Assembly: GCA_029931995.1 (NCBI GenBank)
Contig: JAOZQX010000005.1
Location: 1 to 13,823, forward strand
Direction of reading: 5' to 3'
DNA: 13,823 nucleotides
Source of the DNA: Bacteroidales bacterium
GTDB taxonomy: Bacteria; Bacteroidota; Bacteroidia; Bacteroidales; GCA-2711565
Positions within the stretch are counted from its first letter, which is position 1, and each line of letters opens with the position of its first letter. Shown piece after piece: positions 8,301 through 13,823 of this stretch. Both the position numbers and the translations under genes were made by a program. The notes under the pieces are model-generated. The model was not told the DNA's origin, searched no databases, and worked only from the letters and a program-made list of their open reading frames with translations.

Positions 8301-8673
8301 TTCTTATGCTGCTTCTGGTGGAGATGCTTTACCTTATTATTTCCGTCAGTTGGGATTAGGAATCATTATCGGAACTCGTACCTGGGGTGGATTGGTTGGT
8401 ATTTCGTTAAATGCCGGATTGGTTGATGGAGGTTATATTTCTATTCCTCGTTTCGGAATATTTGACGAAACCGGTTGGATTATCGAAGGTATCGGTATTT
8501 ATCCTGATATCGAAGTGGTAGATGCTCCAGACTTAACTGCCAAGGGAATTGACCCAAGTGTTGAAAAAGCTGTAGAAGTTTTATTAAAACAATTGGAAGA
8601 AAATCCTGTGAAAAAAGTAGAAATTCCTGCAAATCCTGATCGTTCAGGATTCCATGAAGCGGAGATAAAATAA
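5395..8673 (+). CDS. Secreted tricorn-like S41 peptidase with beta-propeller and PDZ domains
   Basis: The 1092-residue protein has the full domain order of a tricorn protease homologue. A signal peptide spans 1-23, ending VKA before EQDV. Two runs of TolB/PD40 propeller blades cover about 30-320 and 325-540, with repeats such as FPKISPDGQWIAFSG, FPSWSPNGKYIAYVSD and ALNWSPNSKYIAYSD. A Lys/Glu-rich linker lies at 549-582. Then come a helical region, a PDZ domain near 765-850 and the S41 catalytic domain near 875-1060. Likely catalytic residues are His750 (GETNTGHTYV), nucleophile Ser974 (SYAASGGDA), Asp977 and Glu1031 (WIIEGIGIYPDIEV). The serine that precedes the catalytic His in archaeal tricorn is Gly749 here. 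Archaeal tricorn is cytosolic, whereas the signal peptide here implies the periplasm or cell surface, where it would degrade peptides. The gene stands alone, with its own promoter region and terminator. Confidence 0.92.
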   Translation: MQKSIIKITAMLLLVGFVFTVKAEQDVRLLRFPDINKDLVAFVYAGDIWTVSANGGDAQRLTSHLGMELFPKISPDGQWIAFSGEYSGTRQVYVIPATGGTPKQLTFYNSVGEMPPRGGWDNVVLDWTPDSKQILVRMNRTPFGQRNGKYYLVSIDGGFEKPLQLTDAGFGVFSPDAKKLAFAHISREFRTWKRYKGGRAADIWIYDLEKDEAEKITNWKGTDQIPTWYGNKIYYASDESETLNIYSYDVNSKAIEQITQYDEFDVMWPSGENGMLAYENGGFIHKLNLETGNTEKLTVNISFDNPNIIPYYKNVKDDINSFDVSPTAKRAIFDARGDIYSVPAENGEIINLTNTQGVREIFPSWSPNGKYIAYVSDATGEYEIYLLENKVGAKPKQMTFNSSAWKYALNWSPNSKYIAYSDRTLKLKYLDIETKVVRNIDAATENEIRTYNFSPDSKWITYTKDSDNHQSAIWVYNFETGENGQITSDAFNDFSPVFSKCGNYMFFLSNRNFNLAFSSFDFDYLYNNATRIFAVALSDKSPQIFKHKTDVEPVKEEKAEESKSDKKNSKSKKIESKEEEKGVKIQFEGLANRIIPMPMNSGRYRNLQAVEDGFIFISGNDLNKYKLGDDEAKQIAGNIRFAAVANDGKKMLYGFGSDFGIGNVAPGLKPEKGKLDLSKMEMKIDPRKEWNQIYIDGWRIFRDYFYVKNLHGIDWKGLMDQYAQLLPSLSHRADLDYVFGEIFGETNTGHTYVNYGDFKRVERRETGLLGAVLTPDYDAGRYIISKIYHGENWTPNRVSPLTKQGIYVKEGDYLISINGQDVTTKDNPYKFLENTIGKVIDLTVNSKATTAGAKTYKVEPISSELELMYLDWVESRRKMVDELSGGRIGYMHLPNTAFEGNRELHRGLYTYQNKEALILDERNNGGGFIPWLMADLLDRTIMSRWHRRDLRPGTYPNVAHEGPKVMLINSYAASGGDALPYYFRQLGLGIIIGTRTWGGLVGISLNAGLVDGGYISIPRFGIFDETGWIIEGIGIYPDIEVVDAPDLTAKGIDPSVEKAVEVLLKQLEENPVKKVEIPANPDRSGFHEAEIK

Positions 8674-8688
8674 TATTTATTCTTAATA

Positions 8689-8729
8689 AAAAAGCTCGCC
8701 GGAAAATTCCGGCGGGCTTTTTGTTTTTT
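8689..8729. terminator. Strong bidirectional rho-independent terminator
   Basis: GCTCGCCGG (8694-8702) pairs with CCGGCGGGC (8709-8717) through eight Watson-Crick pairs and one G-U pair, around the loop AAAATT. A T-rich tract follows on the plus strand, and an A-run precedes it, so it can also end minus-strand transcription. It lies 20 bases past the S41 stop and serves both this gene and the convergent lipoprotein gene ending at 8780. Confidence 0.93.
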
Positions 8730-8779
8730 TACCACACTGTAAGCCTACATTTGACAGCCCTTCTTAAAAAGGAGAGAGA

Positions 8780-9313
8780 TTAATTCGGTTCTCCTTCCGG
8801 GTAAATCCAAAATAAAGGTTGCTTTCCTAGAAGATTTCCATCGCTATCATATTTATCAATAACAGGAGCAATACCAATTACTTTTTTCTCAAACACTAAA
8901 TTAGTTTCATTCATTTTCCACTCTTCCAAAAAGCGAATTTTGTTGATGTCGCGGATATTCAAACGACTTACAATAACTGTATCAAATTCTTCGTAAGGAG
9001 GGTAGGAGCGGGTTAGGGTTCTGTATGTAGTATCTACTCCTAGATTTTGAAGTTCCGCAGCACTTATGGGATTGTTGAAGTAATCATAAACTTCAATCTT
9101 CCCACTATAAGCGGCATCCATGACCCCTTGTACAAAAGCAGCACGTTTGGCCGGAATAATATTCTCTATCCAGGGATCGTAATCCGGATTGGTATTTGTG
9201 ATGCTTACATCGTACTGAATTTTTTTAGTGATCAATGTTTGCTCTTCTTTCTGAGAACAGGAAAAAATTATAAAAATGATGAGTAAGGAAATGAATAGCA
9301 ATTTTGTTTTCAT
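8780..9313 (-). CDS. Lipoprotein with GldN/PorN-like domain
   Basis: This 177-residue protein starts with a lipoprotein signal: hydrophobic core, then IFSC with lipid-bearing Cys19. The next residues, SQKEE, resemble the Lys plus acidic pair export signal reported for surface lipoproteins in some Bacteroidota. The mature part matches the pattern I know from GldN/PorN, a periplasmic type IX secretion and gliding protein: a VMDAAYSGKIEVYDYFNN segment (64-81), a helix FLEEWKMNE (128-136), the block KKVIGIAPVIDKYDSDG (143-159) and near the end PLFWIYPEGE. GldN is usually longer, is not itself a lipoprotein, and is encoded beside gldK, gldL and gldM. None of those is here, so this is probably a paralogue with a separate role rather than core GldN. 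It is convergent with the S41 gene and divergent from the PLP enzyme. The role is unknown. Confidence 0.6.
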   Translation of the reverse strand: MKTKLLFISLLIIFIIFSCSQKEEQTLITKKIQYDVSITNTNPDYDPWIENIIPAKRAAFVQGVMDAAYSGKIEVYDYFNNPISAAELQNLGVDTTYRTLTRSYPPYEEFDTVIVSRLNIRDINKIRFLEEWKMNETNLVFEKKVIGIAPVIDKYDSDGNLLGKQPLFWIYPEGEPN

Positions 9314-9340
9314 GATGTTTATTTGTTTTTCTAAAATTAA

Positions 9341-9384
9341 GAAATTCCTTTACAAAACAGAATTTCCTGTTAAAAGAAATTCTG
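9341..9384. promoter_or_regulatory. Cluster of three GAAATTC half-sites between divergent genes (candidate operator)
   Basis: A perfect 9-bp inverted repeat, CAGAATTTC (9358-9366) and GAAATTCTG (9376-9384), is separated by 9 bases. A third copy, GAAATTC at 9341-9347, is an inverted partner of the middle copy 12 bases away. The cluster lies in the 91-bp gap between the divergent starts at 9313 and 9405, where a regulator could control both. It might instead fold as a hairpin. No adjacent regulator gene is seen. Confidence 0.35.
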
Positions 9385-9393
9385 AAATATTAG

Positions 9394-9401
9394 TACATTT
9401 G
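9394..9401 (+). promoter_or_regulatory. Exact TAnnTTTG (-7-like) element 3 bases before the PLP-enzyme ATG
   Basis: TACATTTG ends three bases before the ATG at 9405. A start site at the usual distance would fall on or near the ATG, giving a leaderless message. No TTTG is seen at the -33 distance, so chance is a real alternative. Confidence 0.28.
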
Positions 9402-9404
9402 AGT

Positions 9405-10496
9405 ATGAAAATCACGCGGCCCACACTTCTGATCGATTCTCAAAAATGCAAAAATAATATTAAGCGAATGGCTGAAAAAGCCTGGAAAAATAATGTTGAA
9501 TTTCGTCCACATTTTAAAACCCATCAATCGCATGAAATTGGTTCTTGGTTTCGCGAATGTGGAGTAGATAAGCTCACGGTTTCCTCCGTTCAAATGGCAC
9601 AGTATTTTGCTGAGGATGGGTGGGGTAACATCACCATTGCTTTTCCGCTGAATATGTTAGAAATAGCAGAAATTAATGAGCTGGCAAAAGCAATTACTTT
9701 GAACGTTTTGGTGGAATCCAAAAAGGTGTTGCAGTTTGCAGAGGATAGTTTACAATCAAAAGTTGGCGTTTTTGTAAAAATTGATACAGGCTACCATCGC
9801 ACCGGAATTCCAATCGACAATCTTGACGAAATTGACAAATTGATAAAATGTTTTTCCGGCAAAAATAAATGTCAATTTAAAGGATTTTTGGCGCATAATG
9901 GCCATACCTATAAAGCATCTTCCATAAAAGAAATTGAACGCATACATTTTAATACTCTTGATAAACTGAAGGCCTTAAAAGCAAAATATATTCAAGCATT
10001 CCCAAATCTAACCCTTTCGCTTGGCGATACTCCTTCTATGAGTGTTTTGAATGATTTTAGAGATATTGATGAAATTCGCCCCGGCAATTTTGTGTTTTAC
10101 GATTTAATGCAATCCAATCTGGATGTTTGTTTAGAAGAAGATATTGCTGTTGCCATGGCTTGTCCGGTGGTAGCTAAGCATAAGGATCGAAATCAAATTG
10201 TGATCTATGGTGGAGGTGTACATTTTTCTAAAGAATCTCTTAAAATAAACGATCAAATCTTTTTTGGGAAATTGGTTTTGCTCGAAAACAATATGTGGAC
10301 TATCCTTCCCCGATCGTATTATTTAACGTCCCTTTCTCAGGAGCATGGCATTATTCAGTTAGATAAAATGATGATAAATAAAATTACTGTGGGAGGGCTT
10401 GTTGGAATACTTCCGGTTCACTCTTGCCTTACCGCTGATAAGCATAAATTTTATTTAACGGAGGCCTCCCAAACCACTAAAAAATTCCACCCTTAG
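9405..10496 (+). CDS. PLP-dependent D-threonine aldolase / D-serine dehydratase-like protein (DSD1 type, alanine racemase fold)
   Basis: The protein has 363 residues. The N-terminal alanine-racemase-type barrel carries the PLP lysine in FRPHFKTHQ (Lys38), with typical downstream blocks VGVFVKIDTGYHRTGI (120-135), the LGDTPSMSV phosphate-binding region (206-214) and EIRPGNFVFYDLMQ (223-236). The C-terminal D-ser_dehydrat domain has SLSQEHG (309-315) and PVHSCLTAD (337-345), whose His339 and Cys341 match the metal ligands of D-serine dehydratase and D-threonine aldolase. It should cleave or dehydrate a D-beta-hydroxy amino acid in the cytoplasm; the exact substrate cannot be told. The frame extends upstream to 9276, but that would overlap the start of the opposite gene and add 43 residues unlike the family, so I chose the ATG at 9405, directly before the usual TRPTLLID start. 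It stands alone between divergent and downstream genes. Confidence 0.85.
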   Translation: MKITRPTLLIDSQKCKNNIKRMAEKAWKNNVEFRPHFKTHQSHEIGSWFRECGVDKLTVSSVQMAQYFAEDGWGNITIAFPLNMLEIAEINELAKAITLNVLVESKKVLQFAEDSLQSKVGVFVKIDTGYHRTGIPIDNLDEIDKLIKCFSGKNKCQFKGFLAHNGHTYKASSIKEIERIHFNTLDKLKALKAKYIQAFPNLTLSLGDTPSMSVLNDFRDIDEIRPGNFVFYDLMQSNLDVCLEEDIAVAMACPVVAKHKDRNQIVIYGGGVHFSKESLKINDQIFFGKLVLLENNMWTILPRSYYLTSLSQEHGIIQLDKMMINKITVGGLVGILPVHSCLTADKHKFYLTEASQTTKKFHP

Positions 10497-10638
10497 CATA
10501 AATTTCTCTACTTTACTGCCCATCTCTTATTTGAAAAGACGTCCTTAGTTTAGAAAAAATTCCCAACATGGGATAATTGAGTTAATTGGAGAAAAAACTA
10601 AAACGCAACAAATCAACTAGTTATATAATATTTTCTGA

Positions 10639-10667
10639 TTTGGAACATGGCTTGCATACTATAATGC
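10639..10667 (+). promoter_or_regulatory. Possible promoter for the LruC lipoprotein gene
   Basis: TTTG (10639-10642) is followed after 17 bases by TATAATGC (10660-10667), a partial match to TAnnTTTG and also a match to TATAAT. The ATG at 10710 is 42 bases further on. The remainder of the 213-bp gap 10497-10709 shows no gene and no clear terminator for the gene ending at 10496. Confidence 0.3.
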
Positions 10668-10688
10668 AGATGAAATAATCGCATTATA
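10660..10688. repeat. 8-bp perfect inverted repeat upstream of the LruC gene
   Basis: TATAATGC (10660-10667) and GCATTATA (10681-10688) are perfect inverted copies 13 bases apart, centre to centre two helical turns, and end 21 bases before the ATG. The left arm coincides with the candidate -7 region, which suits a repressor operator or a leader hairpin. A shorter overlapping repeat, TGCAT (10653-10657) with ATGCA (10664-10668), shares the left arm and could form an alternative pairing. Confidence 0.4.
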
Positions 10689-10709
10689 AAAAACAAAAGT
10701 TATAAAGCC

Positions 10710-13493
10710 ATGAAAAAATCATTATTACTACTCGTTATTTTGACAGCATTTTTCACTTCCTGTCAAAAATTTGACCCGGTAGTGGATGAGAACTTAGATC
10801 AAGGAATTGCAGTTGATAATCCAATCACGGGTAACCTAATTACAAATATGTCTGATTTAGTAATCAGTAACAATTTTGACTGGAGCCTGATTAGGACTTT
10901 GGATGTTCAAATTACTTTACCCGAAGGAGATGCAAATCGTATTCTTTACATCTACTCTCAAGATGGTAATCGTTTGTATTTTAAAGGACACCCTGAAGAT
11001 GGAACAAATGTTTTAAGAACAAAAGTTACAGTTCCAACTTACGAAAGTGTTGTATTCCTTAAATATGGAGTTGGCGAAAATTATCCTGAAGTTGGCGCTT
11101 ATTTGAGCGGAACAAACCTGAACTTTGATATAAGTTCATCGTTTAAATCAGCCTTTAAAAAGAAGGGTAACGATGATGATGAATGTACTGGTTGTGATGC
11201 TAAAATGAAAGCTTTAACATTAAAATATAATGGTTCTGGAACGGTTGATGTTATTGTCTATAATAAAAAAGGTAAAGATGCCAAATCAGGAGATGAAGAA
11301 TTGTTTAACGGTTCTGTAAGTAGTGGGTCAACTTTCAACTTCAATGATGTTGGTACCAAAAAAAATAAATTTGAATCTGAGATTACTATTTTTGTTGGAG
11401 AATCAAAACATGTTGCGATTCATGTTAGTTGTTCTAAGCCACTTTATGTGGGTCAGGTATTTGGTCTTTTTGAGATTATTGCCGGAACGGATAAAAATGG
11501 AGGAGCTTTAAGAGAATGTGATACATCTGGTGGTGATCCTCCTGATTTTGATTGTTTAACACTTTGGGCGGTAGATGATCAACCCGGGAAATTACGCTAT
11601 GCTGTTTTATCAGATGATCCGGTTAGTATTTACATTGAAGGAGATATTACAGGTGTTAGCGGAACTAAAGACATTGAATCCTTAGCCATTGATGATGATG
11701 GGGATATGTATTTCATAAATATTTATGGGGATTCAAAATTGTATAAAATTCCATATTCTGAGATTGATAAGGATGAAAACACAGCGGTTAATGCTAGCTA
11801 TATAGGAAATACTGGTGTTTCTGGTACAACAAATAAAATTTCCAGTCTTACATTTATTGATGGAACATTATATGGCTTAGGTATAAAGTCGGAAAAAGTA
11901 TACAGTATCAGCACTACCGACGCTTCACTTACACAGGTTGGAACGTTAAATTATTCAGGAACTTTTAAGTCAGGTGGGTTAACCAAAGGAGCTGATGGGA
12001 CAGTATATTTATTATTTACAAAAAACACAGCGAGCGAACTCTGGAAATTTAATAGCTTCCCTGCTGGAGGAATTACCAAAGTAATGGATATTACGGGTTC
12101 AGCAAAAGTTGAGTCTGTTGCTGCACATCCTAATGGATATATTTATGCAGCTGATGAAGACAAGTGGTATAAACTTGATCCGATAGCTCAAACTACAGAA
12201 GTATTGATGAATTATAACTCAGATACAGAGGGTTTGGAATTTATTTGGGACAATGAATTAGATTGTGTTGATGATCCTGATCCAGAAGATGATTGTGATG
12301 ATGATTACAATTCTCAAACTTTTGGAGGCTTCCTATTTGAGTATGATGGCATGGTCGAAAATATTGATGGTACTTCTACTTGGACATATACTGTTACGGG
12401 TGTTGCTCCAGGTGGACCAACCTATAAAGATCTTTCACATTGGGTACTTGGTTTATGTGAAGGTGAGCACAATGTTGATTCAGCTAATCCTGGAAGCTGG
12501 GAAGTAAATACTGATCCAACTTTAAATGTTTATGGTATTAAATGGGATCAAGGAATAAATAAAGAAGGCGGTACTATGACATTCAGCTTTACATTGGATG
12601 ACCAATATGATGTTGAGCCAGTTCCAGTTGCTTTTAAAGCAGGTCAAAATTTACATTATTGTACCATTTTTGGCCCTTCATGTGAAGGTGATCCAGATCC
12701 AGACCCGGATCCAGAAGTTTTCGGAACTATAGCTTTTGAAGATTTATGGCCCGGAAAAGGAGATTATGACATCAATGACCTTGTTATTGAATATGATTTC
12801 GCTGTTACAAAAGACAATAATGAATATGTTGAAAGCATTGAAGTAACTTTTGAAGTTCGTGCTTTTGGTGCAGTCTTAGAAAATGCTTTTGGATTTACAT
12901 TCCCTAATGTTGATCCTTCAGATATTGTAAATGTTACAGGTTACGATATTGTTAATACTGGTGTTTTTAATTTAGCCGGCAATGGAACCGAAAATGGTCA
13001 ATCGGCAGCAACATTTATATTATATGATAATACCTATCGTTTGATGCAGCATCCAGGATCAGGAATTGGTGTTAATACCGATCATCCTGCACCTTACGTA
13101 ACTCCTGCAACTTTAACTATGAATATTGAGTTTGTTGACAACGCAGTAACGTATAGTCAATTAGATATTGGTAACTTTAATCCGTTTATTGTTATAAATC
13201 AAAATCGTGGAATGGAAGTTCACTTACCAGATTATCCACACTCAGATTTAGCAGATCCATCTTATTTTGGAACTTATGACGATGATACTAATCCCCCGGA
13301 TAAATATTATTTAACTCAGGATAACTTGCCATGGGCAATTCTTATCCCAGAGAGATTTGATTATCCGGTTGAAAAACAAATAATTTTAGGAGCTTATCAT
13401 CATTTTGCTGAATGGGCTCAAAGCGATGGAGTTCAATACCCCGATTGGTATTTAGATGAACCTGGTTATCGCAATGCAAGTGTGATTTATTAA
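10710..13493 (+). CDS. Large LruC-domain lipoprotein with propeller-like middle region
   Basis: The 927-residue protein has a lipoprotein signal ending FFTSC, with Cys18 lipidated, so it should be anchored in an envelope membrane. Parts in order: a short beta region (about 40-145); a beta domain (163-267) including LTLKYNGSGTVDVIVYNK, HVSCSKPLYVGQVFG and GTDKNGGAL, a type known from bacterial surface proteins; repeats typical of a beta-propeller (about 281-516, such as ESLAIDDDGDMYFINI and GLTKGADGTVYLLF); an Asp-rich linker (521-532); a domain with LSHWVLGLC, VYGIKWD and FTLDDQYDVEPVPVAFKAG (537-658); a DPDPDPDP linker (661-668); and the LruC C-terminal domain (669-927). The last has FEDLWPGKGDYDINDLV, NPFIVINQNRGMEVHLPDY, NLPWAILIPE and HHFAEWAQS, all LruC signatures. 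LruC was named from a Leptospira lipoprotein. The function is unknown; surface binding is a guess. The gene is monocistronic with a strong terminator. Confidence 0.85.
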   Translation: MKKSLLLLVILTAFFTSCQKFDPVVDENLDQGIAVDNPITGNLITNMSDLVISNNFDWSLIRTLDVQITLPEGDANRILYIYSQDGNRLYFKGHPEDGTNVLRTKVTVPTYESVVFLKYGVGENYPEVGAYLSGTNLNFDISSSFKSAFKKKGNDDDECTGCDAKMKALTLKYNGSGTVDVIVYNKKGKDAKSGDEELFNGSVSSGSTFNFNDVGTKKNKFESEITIFVGESKHVAIHVSCSKPLYVGQVFGLFEIIAGTDKNGGALRECDTSGGDPPDFDCLTLWAVDDQPGKLRYAVLSDDPVSIYIEGDITGVSGTKDIESLAIDDDGDMYFINIYGDSKLYKIPYSEIDKDENTAVNASYIGNTGVSGTTNKISSLTFIDGTLYGLGIKSEKVYSISTTDASLTQVGTLNYSGTFKSGGLTKGADGTVYLLFTKNTASELWKFNSFPAGGITKVMDITGSAKVESVAAHPNGYIYAADEDKWYKLDPIAQTTEVLMNYNSDTEGLEFIWDNELDCVDDPDPEDDCDDDYNSQTFGGFLFEYDGMVENIDGTSTWTYTVTGVAPGGPTYKDLSHWVLGLCEGEHNVDSANPGSWEVNTDPTLNVYGIKWDQGINKEGGTMTFSFTLDDQYDVEPVPVAFKAGQNLHYCTIFGPSCEGDPDPDPDPEVFGTIAFEDLWPGKGDYDINDLVIEYDFAVTKDNNEYVESIEVTFEVRAFGAVLENAFGFTFPNVDPSDIVNVTGYDIVNTGVFNLAGNGTENGQSAATFILYDNTYRLMQHPGSGIGVNTDHPAPYVTPATLTMNIEFVDNAVTYSQLDIGNFNPFIVINQNRGMEVHLPDYPHSDLADPSYFGTYDDDTNPPDKYYLTQDNLPWAILIPERFDYPVEKQIILGAYHHFAEWAQSDGVQYPDWYLDEPGYRNASVIY
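12690..12713 (+). repeat. Tandem Asp-Pro codon repeat (linker)
   Basis: Four consecutive Asp-Pro dipeptides (residues 661-668) join the penultimate domain to the LruC domain. The DNA copies are near identical (gatcca, gatcca, gacccg, gatcca). A related DDPDPEDDCDDD stretch occurs at 521-532. Such linkers are extended, acidic and may bind calcium. Confidence 0.8.
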
Positions 13494-13503
13494 TACAAAA
13501 GTG

Positions 13504-13537
13504 AAAAAGCTCCCCGAAATTTTGGGGAGCTTTTTTT
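13504..13537. terminator. Strong bidirectional rho-independent terminator
   Basis: AAAAAGCTCCCC (13504-13515) is perfectly complementary to GGGGAGCTTTTT (13524-13535), with an 8-base loop and a run of seven T. It starts 11 bases after the LruC stop and, through the A-run on its left arm, can also end the convergent minus-strand gene finishing at 13570. Confidence 0.95.
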
Positions 13538-13569
13538 ATGTTTTTTACTTTGTTTTTTATTTGGAGTTC

Positions 13570-13823
13570 TTATTTCTTTCCTTCTTTCAATACCACACCT
13601 TTATTTTTCTTTCCGTCAATTTTTACGATCAAAGGATTTTTAAAACGGATGTGTCTAATAAACTCGTCTTCGTAAACAGCTTTAAAATTTGAGATGTAAT
13701 CCAAATCGTAGAAGCCATAATTTTTATATGGGTTAATGGTAAAATATCCTACCCTGAAGGAAGTCAAGTTTTGGAAAAAATGTGTCCCCTGACTTGGGTC
13801 TATGCGGTAATCTTCTAAGCCGG
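13570..13823 (-). CDS. C-terminal fragment of a PEP/pyruvate-binding (PEP synthase-like) protein, cut by the right edge
   Basis: The minus-strand frame is open from the right edge to the TAA at 13572-13570, giving the last 83 residues. The segment DPSQGTHFFQNLTSFRVGYF followed by TINPYKNYGFYDLDYI, then EDEFIRHIRF and VKIDGKKNKGVVLK, is the C-terminal pattern I associate with Bacteroidota PEP/pyruvate-binding-domain proteins annotated as phosphoenolpyruvate synthase. The ATP-grasp-like and phosphohistidine domains would lie outside the window, so activity cannot be judged. A TTG at 13767 allows a shorter frame, but similarity clearly continues upstream of it. It is convergent with the LruC gene, and the two share the hairpin at 13504-13537. 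Confidence 0.65.
   Translation of the reverse strand, partial: GLEDYRIDPSQGTHFFQNLTSFRVGYFTINPYKNYGFYDLDYISNFKAVYEDEFIRHIRFKNPLIVKIDGKKNKGVVLKEGKK

Noticed and set aside
8499-8735. Minus-strand frame across the S41 gene end and terminator
   Set aside because: It begins inside the terminator hairpin region and reads antisense through the protease C-terminus.
9276-9404. Upstream extension of the PLP enzyme by 43 residues
   Set aside because: It would overlap the start of the opposite lipoprotein gene and the inverted-repeat cluster, and the extra residues do not resemble the family, whose N-terminus starts at the ATG at 9405.
10568-10580. Small hairpin TCCCA-aca-TGGGA after the PLP enzyme as a terminator
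   Set aside because: The stem is only five base pairs, no T-run follows, and it lies more than 60 bases past the stop codon.
12264-12310. Asp-rich GAT/CCA repeats as a CRISPR or satellite array
   Set aside because: The copies are codon-level repeats in frame with the lipoprotein, with no spacers; they are protein linkers.
13501-13692. Plus-strand open frame of 63 codons after the LruC gene
   Set aside because: It starts in the terminator and is antisense to the PEP synthase-like tail; the phenylalanine-rich product is typical of reversed AT-rich coding DNA.

Overview
This AT-rich window looks chromosomal and comes from a member of the Bacteroidota, probably a free-living or gut-type Bacteroidia/Flavobacteriia relative. 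The evidence is the protein families (LruC-domain lipoprotein, a lipoprotein resembling the type IX secretion protein GldN/PorN, Bacteroidota-type tricorn-like S41 protease, and a PEP/pyruvate-binding protein tail), the lack of clear Shine-Dalgarno sequences, and several exact TAnnTTTG sequences (the Bacteroidota -7 promoter element) just upstream of genes.

Layout: (1) 2-223, the C-terminal end of an IS110-family transposase entering from the left edge. (2) 341-5164, a minus-strand cluster read from right to left: panB (pantothenate synthesis), an RluA-type pseudouridine synthase 10 bp behind it, a large secreted metallopeptidase/beta-propeller/outer-membrane-barrel protein split by a one-base frameshift, and a small four-helix membrane protein of the phage_holin_4_2/YvlD family. 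(3) 5395-8673, a plus-strand secreted tricorn-like S41 protease, divergent from panB and closed by a strong bidirectional terminator. (4) 8780-9313, a minus-strand GldN/PorN-like lipoprotein. (5) 9405-10496, a plus-strand PLP enzyme of the D-threonine aldolase/D-serine dehydratase type, divergent from the lipoprotein across a short region with an inverted-repeat cluster. (6) 10710-13493, a 927-residue multidomain LruC lipoprotein with a strong terminator. (7) 13570-13823, the C-terminal end of a minus-strand PEP/pyruvate-binding (PEP synthase-like) protein running off the right edge.

The genes do not form one obvious pathway. The shared theme is the cell envelope: two large exported proteins with TolB/PD40-type propellers joined to protease domains, two lipoproteins and a membrane protein, interspersed with housekeeping genes (panB, pseudouridine synthase, PEP synthase-like). 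I see no CRISPR array, tRNA, rRNA, prophage or defence island. The points most worth following are the frameshifted metallopeptidase, the stand-alone GldN-like lipoprotein with a possible surface-export signal, the domain build of the LruC protein, and the -7-like elements lying 3-4 bases before two start codons. No intergenic stretch exceeds 300 bases.
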